From Reinekea forsetii (GTDB taxonomy: Bacteria > Pseudomonadota > Gammaproteobacteria > Pseudomonadales > Natronospirillaceae), in NCBI RefSeq assembly GCF_002795845.1, contig NZ_CP011797.1, positions 2,580,001 through 2,644,000 of the forward strand: a stretch of DNA of 64,000 nucleotides. Direction: 5' to 3'. The translations under genes were made by a program, and so were the position numbers. Positions 57,917-64,000 of the stretch are shown here, piece by piece; the first letter of the stretch is position 1, and every line of letters begins with the position of its first letter. The notes beneath the pieces were generated by a model. The model did not search any database, had not been told where the DNA came from, and saw only the letters and a program-made list of their open reading frames with translations.

Positions 57917-59101
57917 CTAGGCCGTCTTAGCGTCTGCTTTGATGACCGGCTTAACGACCGTTAAGAGTACAATCCAAATTAATTGTGCGCCGATGCCCAG
58001 CGCGACAATTAGGCCGATGTTTTGATCGACAAATAATAGCCCACCCGCGATACCACCCAGCGCCGCACCGAGAAACTGCGCGGTAGCAAACACGCCCATG
58101 GCGGTACCTCGCCGGCTCGGATCCACCTTACGACTCAAGAGCGACGGTAAGGTGGCCTCGATGAAATTGAAGCCAACAAAAAACAACAACAGCGACATTG
58201 CCGTCGCCGCGCCGCTGGGCACAAGGCCTATGGCCAACAGCGCGACAAATATAAAACTGGCGGCAAAGCGCAAGTAGCGGATATGGGCGCTGCGTTTTTC
58301 CGCGGCCATCATCATCGGCGCCATGCCGAGAAAGGCCAAAATCATCACCGGGGCATAGATGCTGCCCAGTTCTGCTGCGACAAAACCGCGCGCAACCAGT
58401 ATCACGGGTAAGGCGACAAACAGGGCCGTCATGGTCATATGCAAGAAAAAGATCCCCAAACTGAGAATCAATACATTGCTATCGGCGAAGACCGTCTTAA
58501 CCAGGTCGCCGCGCACCTGACGCTCCGGATGCTGTTGAAGCGGCGGCACCGGCGGCAGTAGGTAGACCACCAGCAGACCCAGCAGAGCCAAGCAGGCGGT
58601 AAACCAGAACAGGCCGTTAAGACCGGCCAACTTTGCAATCCAAGGCCCTAACATCACTGCCAAGACAAAAGAGCCACCGATCACTGCACCGATTACCGCC
58701 ATCGCCTTGGACCGTTCGGTCTCCCGGGTATAGTCGGCTAGCAGGGCCAAAACCACACTGGAAATAGCGCCGGAGCCCTGCAGAGCTCGACCGACAACCA
58801 GGCCGATAACGTTATCAGACAAGGCTGCGATCACGCTGCCCAGGCAAAACACCAGCAAGCCAATAAGGATCATCGGCTTACGACCGACGCGGTCCGAAGC
58901 CGCGCCAAAGGGAATCTGCAACACCGCCTGAGTAATGCCATAGATGCCCAATGCCAGACCGAGGTTGGCGCTATTTGCACCCTCCAGATCCAAGCCATAA
59001 AGCGACAGCACCGGCAACACCATAAACAGGCCGAGCATTCGGGTCGCGTAAAGCATCGCCAGACCAATTAGGGCCCTGCGTTCCAGATTATTCAGTGACA
59101 T
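57917..59101 (-). CDS. MFS transporter (YajR-like drug/efflux family)
   Basis: A 394-residue protein with 12 predicted membrane helices. The MFS signature GAASDRVGRKPMILIGL is in the loop between helices 2 and 3, and motif C-like GPWIAKLAG lies near helix 5. The substrate is unknown. It is located between ssb and uvrA, as in Pseudomonas and relatives. Confidence 0.9.
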   Translation of the reverse strand: MSLNNLERRALIGLAMLYATRMLGLFMVLPVLSLYGLDLEGANSANLGLALGIYGITQAVLQIPFGAASDRVGRKPMILIGLLVFCLGSVIAALSDNVIGLVVGRALQGSGAISSVVLALLADYTRETERSKAMAVIGAVIGGSFVLAVMLGPWIAKLAGLNGLFWFTACLALLGLLVVYLLPPVPPLQQHPERQVRGDLVKTVFADSNVLILSLGIFFLHMTMTALFVALPVILVARGFVAAELGSIYAPVMILAFLGMAPMMMAAEKRSAHIRYLRFAASFIFVALLAIGLVPSGAATAMSLLLFFVGFNFIEATLPSLLSRKVDPSRRGTAMGVFATAQFLGAALGGIAGGLLFVDQNIGLIVALGIGAQLIWIVLLTVVKPVIKADAKTA

Positions 59102-59408
59102 AGACCGTTAAATCTTATGGCTGGAAAAACGCGAATTCTAACAGATGCGCGCCCCCTTGCCCTAGTAAAGAAAAAGACTAAAAAAAACGTTGCAAACTGT
59201 ACATCCGAACAGCAGACTGGGATCGTTTTTTTGGTCCTGCTGAGATCCAGTGTCGGCCAGGACCCGATCACCTCGATAACCGTCCTGCGGCCTAGCCCCA
59301 TTGCGGCCAGGCCAGAGTTAACGGGCAACACAACCCCACGCCGGGCTGGATTTTTTAACCAATTTATGCTTTCTTTGAGCTTTTGCTTTTGCCAACATTG
59401 AGGATTAC
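59102..59408. other. Divergent MFS-uvrA intergenic region
   Basis: About 300 bp holding the promoters of both genes and a LexA-like box. No coding ORF of substance was seen. Confidence 0.4.
59197..59212. promoter_or_regulatory. Candidate LexA (SOS) box upstream of uvrA
   Basis: CTGTACATCCGAACAG fits CTG-N10-CAG, with CTGT and ACAG outer arms matching the gammaproteobacterial LexA consensus. It lies about 200 bp before uvrA, a gene usually under SOS control. The central bases are less AT-rich than consensus. Confidence 0.5.
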
Positions 59409-62237
59409 ATGGACATAATTTCCGTCCAAGGGGCTCGTACCCATAACCTAAAAAACATCTCTATCGATATCCCGCGTGACAAACTGGTGGTTATTACCGG
59501 TCTGTCGGGCTCTGGTAAATCCTCCTTGGCGTTCGATACTCTCTATGCGGAAGGCCAGCGACGCTATGTCGAGTCGTTGTCGACTTATGCGCGACAGTTT
59601 CTATCGATGATGGAAAAACCCGATGTCGATCACATCGAGGGCTTGTCACCGGCAATTTCCATTGAGCAAAAGACCACGAGCCACAATCCGCGCTCAACGG
59701 TCGGCACGACCACCGAAATCTACGACTATCTCAGACTCTTATTTGCCCGAGTCGGCGAACCGCGCTGCCCACAGCACGGCGAACCGCTGGAAGCCCAAAC
59801 CGTCAGCCAAATGGTTGACCAGGTGTTGGCCTTGCCGGCCGGCAGCAAGCTGATGATGCTCGCCCCGCTGATCCGTGATCGTAAGGGCGAGCACCTGCAT
59901 ATTTTTAACGAATTGAAGGCCCAGGGCTTTGTGCGCGTGCGGGTTGACGGCACGATCATGGATCTGGATGAGGTGCCGGCGCTGGACAAGCGCAAGAAGC
60001 ATTCAATCGAAACCGTGGTCGACCGCTTCAAGGTGCGAGATGACCTGCAGCTGCGTCTGGCGGAATCGTTTGAGACCTGCCTGACCCTATCCGGTGGCAT
60101 CGCCCAAGTTGCCTGGATGGACGGTGATGGCGAGACGCTGTTATTTTCCAATAAATTTGCCTGTCCGGTCTGCGGTTATTCCATTACCGAACTGGAACCG
60201 CGCATGTTTTCTTTCAATAACCCGGCCGGGGCTTGTGAGGAATGCGACGGACTCGGGCTGAAACAATATTTTGATCGCGCGAAAGTGGTTCGGGACACCA
60301 GCCTGACCCTCGCTGAAGGCGCGGTATCCGGCTGGGACCGGCGCTCGGTGTACTACTATAGCCAGCTCACGTCCTTGGCGAGTCATTTTAAGGTCGATAT
60401 CGAAAAGCCGTTCGACAGCTTACCGAAAAAATTCCAGAAGACGGTTTTGGAAGGCAGCGGCGATGTCGAAATTGACTTCAATTATGTCAACAGCCGGGGC
60501 GCCATCTACAACCGCAAGCACACCTTTGAAGGCATTATCCCCAATATGGATCGGCGCTACCGCGAGACCGACAGCGGTTCGGTGCGCGAGGAGCTGGGCA
60601 AGTTTTTGGCCGAGCAACATTGCCCAAGCTGCAACGGCAGTCGACTCAAAGAAAGCGCGCGCAACGTCTTTATTGACGGCGTAACGCTGCCGGAAATCAC
60701 CCATATGTCGATCTCCGATGCGGTGCTCTACTATAAAAAGCTTCAGTTGACCGGCAATCGGGCGCAAATCTCCGAAAAAATCATGCGCGAAATCGTTCAA
60801 CGGCTCACCTTTTTAGAGAACGTCGGACTCGACTACCTTACCCTCAACCGCAGCGCCGACACCCTGTCCGGTGGAGAAACCCAACGCATTCGCTTGGCCA
60901 GCCAAATTGGTGCTGGCCTGGTCGGGGTGATGTATATTCTTGACGAACCCTCGATCGGTCTGCATCAGCGCGATAACGATCGCTTACTAAAAACTCTGAC
61001 CGATCTGCGCGATATGGGCAACTCGGTGATTGTCGTTGAACACGATGAAGACGCCATCAAGATGGCCGATTGGGTCCTCGATATCGGCCCGGGCGCGGGC
61101 GTACATGGGGGTGAAATCATCGCCTATGGCACGCCGGAACAGGTTATGAAGAATAAAAACTCACTCACCGGGCAATACTTGAGCGGCAAAAAACGTATCG
61201 AAATACCGACCGAGCGCGCGGTAAACGATCCCACCCGGCAGTTGACCGTGCGCGGCGCGACCGGCAACAATCTGCAAAACGTCGATTTGCATATCCCGGT
61301 TGGCCTCTTTACCTGCATTACCGGTGTATCCGGTTCGGGCAAGTCCACGCTGATCAACCAGACGCTCTATCCACTGGCTGCTACCGCGCTGAACAATGCC
61401 ACCACCCTGACGGCCGCACCCTATAAAGCGATCGAAGGCTTGGATTACTATGACAAGGTGGTCGATATAGACCAGAGCCCGATCGGACGCACGCCGCGTT
61501 CCAATCCGGCGACCTATACCGGTATTTTCACCGCCATCCGAGATCTCTTCTCCGGCACCCAAGAGGCTCGATCGCGCGGCTATGCACCGGGCCGATTCAG
61601 CTTTAACGTTAAGGGAGGGCGCTGTGAGGCCTGCCAGGGCGACGGCCTGATCAAGGTCGAAATGCATTTCCTAGCGGACATCTATGTGCCTTGCGATATT
61701 TGCACCGGCAAGCGCTACAACCGTGAAACACTGGAGATTCGATATAAATCGAAAAATATCCACCAAGTCTTGGATATGACCATCGAGGATGCCTTGCTCT
61801 TTTTCGAGGCCATCCCAGCTCTTTACCGCAAATTGCAAACCCTGACCGATGTCGGTCTGTCTTACGTCAAGCTGGGCCAAAGCGCGACCACCCTCTCGGG
61901 CGGCGAGGCCCAACGCGTTAAGTTGGCGCGCGAACTGTCCAAGCGCGATACCGGCAGCACCCTCTATATTCTCGATGAGCCGACCACCGGTCTGCACTTT
62001 CAGGATATTAAGCAACTCTTAGAGGTGTTGCATCGGTTACGCGACAACGGCAATACGGTCGTGGTGATCGAGCATAATCTGGATGTGGTGAAAACCGCCG
62101 ATTGGGTGATCGATTTGGGTCCTGAAGGCGGCGTGCGCGGCGGTAAGATTGTCGCCAGTGGCACGCCAGAGCAGCTGGCTGTCGATAAGGGCTCGGTCAC
62201 CGGTAGCTATCTTAAGATTCAATTGGATCGACCTTAG
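59409..62237 (+). CDS. uvrA: Excinuclease ABC subunit A
   Basis: A 942-residue UvrA of standard length. It has two ABC modules, each with Walker A ([24 protein letters not shown]) and signature ([24 protein letters not shown]). Zinc fingers include CPVCGYS...CEECDGLG and CEACQGDG...CDICTGKRY. It detects DNA lesions in nucleotide excision repair with UvrB. No defect is visible. Confidence 0.98.
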   Translation: MDIISVQGARTHNLKNISIDIPRDKLVVITGLSGSGKSSLAFDTLYAEGQRRYVESLSTYARQFLSMMEKPDVDHIEGLSPAISIEQKTTSHNPRSTVGTTTEIYDYLRLLFARVGEPRCPQHGEPLEAQTVSQMVDQVLALPAGSKLMMLAPLIRDRKGEHLHIFNELKAQGFVRVRVDGTIMDLDEVPALDKRKKHSIETVVDRFKVRDDLQLRLAESFETCLTLSGGIAQVAWMDGDGETLLFSNKFACPVCGYSITELEPRMFSFNNPAGACEECDGLGLKQYFDRAKVVRDTSLTLAEGAVSGWDRRSVYYYSQLTSLASHFKVDIEKPFDSLPKKFQKTVLEGSGDVEIDFNYVNSRGAIYNRKHTFEGIIPNMDRRYRETDSGSVREELGKFLAEQHCPSCNGSRLKESARNVFIDGVTLPEITHMSISDAVLYYKKLQLTGNRAQISEKIMREIVQRLTFLENVGLDYLTLNRSADTLSGGETQRIRLASQIGAGLVGVMYILDEPSIGLHQRDNDRLLKTLTDLRDMGNSVIVVEHDEDAIKMADWVLDIGPGAGVHGGEIIAYGTPEQVMKNKNSLTGQYLSGKKRIEIPTERAVNDPTRQLTVRGATGNNLQNVDLHIPVGLFTCITGVSGSGKSTLINQTLYPLAATALNNATTLTAAPYKAIEGLDYYDKVVDIDQSPIGRTPRSNPATYTGIFTAIRDLFSGTQEARSRGYAPGRFSFNVKGGRCEACQGDGLIKVEMHFLADIYVPCDICTGKRYNRETLEIRYKSKNIHQVLDMTIEDALLFFEAIPALYRKLQTLTDVGLSYVKLGQSATTLSGGEAQRVKLARELSKRDTGSTLYILDEPTTGLHFQDIKQLLEVLHRLRDNGNTVVVIEHNLDVVKTADWVIDLGPEGGVRGGKIVASGTPEQLAVDKGSVTGSYLKIQLDRP

Positions 62238-62291
62238 CTAGGCTGGCTGGGCTGCCCCCAAGGGTGGCCTAACCGGTTCACTGCCTGTCCC

Positions 62292-62321
62292 CTTTATCCT
62301 GCTCAGTAGAGCAGGGTAAAG
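62292..62321. terminator. Hairpin over the cnoX stop codon, between convergent uvrA and cnoX
   Basis: CTTTA-T-CCTGCTC and GAGCAGG-G-TAAAG pair (12 bp with one mismatch) around an AGTA loop. The cnoX stop codon lies in the stem. No long T-tract follows on either strand. Confidence 0.45.
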
Positions 62322-63166
62322 AGTTTGCGCTGGTATTGAGCCGCTAGAGGGTCGCCCTTGCCCAGGCTTTGCAGTAAATCCAACATGGTTTTACGAGCAC
62401 CCCCGTCGTGAAACTGCTTATCCTTTTGCAACACCTCCAACACCGCCTGCAAGGCATCTTCGACCCGCTCATGCTGGCTATACTGCAGGGCCAAGCTGTA
62501 TTTCAATTCAAGATTATCCGCATCGGCGGCTAAGGCCTGTTGTAACGCGACGATTTCCGGGCTGTCGGCGGCCTGCAACATCAGATCGAGGCGGGCCTCC
62601 AGCGCGACCCAGTATGGGCTTAGGCGTTGTTCCAAGGTCGCCTTAACCAAGACCGTCTGGGCCTCTTTGACGCGTTTTAACTGCAGATAACAATCCGCCA
62701 TCAGCAAGCCAATATTAAAATCCTCATCACTCAAACTATAGGCGCTATAGGCCAGGGTCAGTGCCTCGTCGAACCGTCCTGCCTGCAACAAAGCTTGAGC
62801 TTGTTCGACATCAACCTGCCATGGCGCGGGCAAATGAGTAAGTAAGCGCTCACGAATGACGCGCTCCGATTCACCGCCCATAAAGCCATCGATCGGCTGT
62901 CCGTCTTTCACAAAGACCACCGCGGGCAAACTGCGCACACCAAACTGAGCCACCAGCGCCTGCTGTTCGTCGGTGTTGACCTTGCCGAGCAGAAATTGAC
63001 CGGCGTATTCAAGCGCCAGTTTTTCCAGAATAGGGCTTAGAGCCTTAGAGGGCTCGCTCCATTGGGCCCAAAAATCGAGCACGACCAGCTGCTGTTGCGA
63101 CTGCTCGACCATAATATGCTGAAAATTATCGGCGGTTACAGCGACAATAGTATTTGTTGTATTCAT
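62303..63166 (-). CDS. cnoX: CnoX/YbbN-type thioredoxin-TPR protein lacking active-site cysteines
   Basis: A 287-residue protein: thioredoxin fold at about 1-110, then TPR-like helices (115-287). The CxxC position reads WAQWSEPSKAL, so both cysteines are replaced (Ser37, Ser40); the only cysteine seen is in ADCYLQLK of the TPR part. CnoX proteins are chaperedoxins that hold hypochlorite-damaged clients for GroEL. Redox activity is predicted absent here and only the holdase role would remain. Confidence 0.9.
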   Translation of the reverse strand: MNTTNTIVAVTADNFQHIMVEQSQQQLVVLDFWAQWSEPSKALSPILEKLALEYAGQFLLGKVNTDEQQALVAQFGVRSLPAVVFVKDGQPIDGFMGGESERVIRERLLTHLPAPWQVDVEQAQALLQAGRFDEALTLAYSAYSLSDEDFNIGLLMADCYLQLKRVKEAQTVLVKATLEQRLSPYWVALEARLDLMLQAADSPEIVALQQALAADADNLELKYSLALQYSQHERVEDALQAVLEVLQKDKQFHDGGARKTMLDLLQSLGKGDPLAAQYQRKLFTLLY

Positions 63167-63432
63167 AGCGACCTCAGGTTTTCACACGCTTTTAATATTG
63201 GGGTGAATATAAGGGCCAAATAGACGAGGAACAAGACCTAGGAGCCTTAGAAATCGCCAAGACCGATAAAAAGCCTGATGTCACGGCTTGGCAATGACAA
63301 GACCGCGGAGCCTAAGTACCCTGCGCACCGTGGCGATTGAATTAAAACGGTTTTCGACAACCCCTAAGCTGGTGCATCGATTGGCTCACCGGTAAACTAG
63401 GTCGTTATTCACTTACACAACCGGAGTTAACC

Positions 63433-64000
63433 ATGAAGCGCGGCGTCATCCTAGCCCTCGCCGTAACCGTGACAGTCGTACTGGCTGGTACCGGCATATT
63501 CTGGATCCAATCCCCGGGCTCGGTGGAGTCGAATCCCTCCAATATTGACGTCAGCGCCAGTGAAGCACGAATTTTTAAAACCCTGACTCTGAACAACGGT
63601 CTGTCTGTTGTCCTGGTGTCCGATCCCAGTAGCGACAAGGCCGCCGCGGCCCTAAATGTTTTCTCCGGCTCGTGGGCCAATCCTTCCGACATTCCCGGCC
63701 TGGCGCATTTTTTGGAACACATGCTGTTTCTCGGGACCGAGAAGTTTCCCGAAGTCGATGGCTATCAAACCTTTATTGAACAGAACGGCGGCAGCGATAA
63801 CGCCTACACGAGCAACACCAATACCCTCTATCACTTCGACATCAATGGCTTGCAACTGGAGCCCGCGCTCGATCGTTTCGCGCAATTTTTTATTGCACCA
63901 CTGTTCGATGCGGGCTTTACCGAGCGTGAGCGCAATGCCGTCAATTCCGAGTTCACCGCCTCGTTACAGAATGACGAACGTCGGATTGAAGATGTCATGC
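63433..64000 (+). CDS. M16 (insulinase/pitrilysin) metallopeptidase, N-terminal part
   Basis: Open to the window end (189 complete codons). An N-terminal hydrophobic segment (about 5-26) indicates export or a membrane anchor. The zinc-binding motif HFLEH (HxxEH) is at residues 92-96, and EQNGGSDNAYTSNTNTLYHF follows as in pitrilysins. GGAG lies 6 nt before the ATG. Whether it is a full pitrilysin of about 950 residues cannot be seen. Confidence 0.92.
   Translation, partial: MKRGVILALAVTVTVVLAGTGIFWIQSPGSVESNPSNIDVSASEARIFKTLTLNNGLSVVLVSDPSSDKAAAALNVFSGSWANPSDIPGLAHFLEHMLFLGTEKFPEVDGYQTFIEQNGGSDNAYTSNTNTLYHFDINGLQLEPALDRFAQFFIAPLFDAGFTERERNAVNSEFTASLQNDERRIEDVM

Noticed and set aside
61161-61667. 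Antisense ORF of 168 codons opposite uvrA
   Set aside because: Shadow ORF within a highly conserved gene.
63510-63545. Possible tRNA T-arm (TCGAATCC)
   Set aside because: It lies in the M16 peptidase coding frame and no acceptor or anticodon arms can be built around it.

Overview
The window looks like chromosomal DNA of a marine-type gammaproteobacterium. Gene order in the first 20 kb follows the Pseudomonas/Oceanospirillales block zapE-zapG-cysDN-nif3-hisCDG-murA-ibaG-mlaC // kdsD-lptCAB-rpoN-hpf-ptsN-rapZ-npr, and ssb-MFS-uvrA, rplU-rpmA-obg-proB and miaB-phoH-ybeY-corC are also gammaproteobacterial neighbourhoods. Base composition and gene content would suit a Saccharospirillaceae/Reinekea-like organism, but that genus-level guess is weak.

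Layout. 1-4.2 kb: cell-division accessory genes (zapE cut by the window edge, zapG) and sulfate activation (cysD, cysN with a decayed APS-kinase tail). 4.2-12.5 kb, minus strand: Nif3-like protein, maltodextrin glucosidase, hisC-hisD-hisG, murA, ibaG, mlaC. 12.7-23.3 kb, plus strand: CaCA antiporter, kdsD, lptC-lptA-lptB, rpoN, hpf, ptsN, rapZ, ptsO, mgtE, darP and an ECF sigma/ChrR pair. Compared with the usual block, mlaFED, mlaB and kdsC are missing. 23.4-29.7 kb: a FAD/Fe-S D-lactate-type dehydrogenase with a divergent GntR regulator, riboflavin synthase, a GNAT enzyme, a Bax-like glucosaminidase, a possible 38-residue membrane protein and a DUF1820 protein. 29.9-33.8 kb: miaB-phoH-ybeY-corC. 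33.8-35.1 kb: an IS3-family element. 35.1-45.0 kb: RND/MMPL exporter, ICMT-like protein, tag, proB, obg, rpmA, rplU, ispB, PilZ protein, RmlD-like protein.

45.0-55.8 kb is an AT-rich accessory island. It holds a phytanoyl-CoA-dioxygenase pseudogene, a five-gene peptide/opine-type ABC transporter, nanA, nanK, nanE and a divergent RpiR-family regulator. I read it as a sialic-acid uptake and degradation locus: the transporter imports Neu5Ac, NanA splits it to ManNAc and pyruvate, NanK phosphorylates ManNAc, and NanE epimerises it to GlcNAc-6-P. Three perfect TGAAAT...ATTTCA palindromes lie between nanE and the regulator. The most unusual object in the window is the transporter's solute-binding protein: its SBP_bac_5 sequence is circularly permuted, with the normally C-terminal half directly after the signal peptide and the normally N-terminal half at the C-terminus.

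A second, nearly identical IS3-family copy lies at 55.8-57.1 kb in inverted orientation. Both copies sit 7-8 nt downstream of a Rho-independent terminator, in the same orientation relative to it and between convergent genes. Copy 1 split the stop codon of the MMPL gene. 57.2-64.0 kb: ssb, an MFS transporter, uvrA with a possible LexA box, a cysteine-less CnoX-type thioredoxin and the start of an M16 metallopeptidase gene. I saw no tRNA, rRNA, CRISPR array or prophage.
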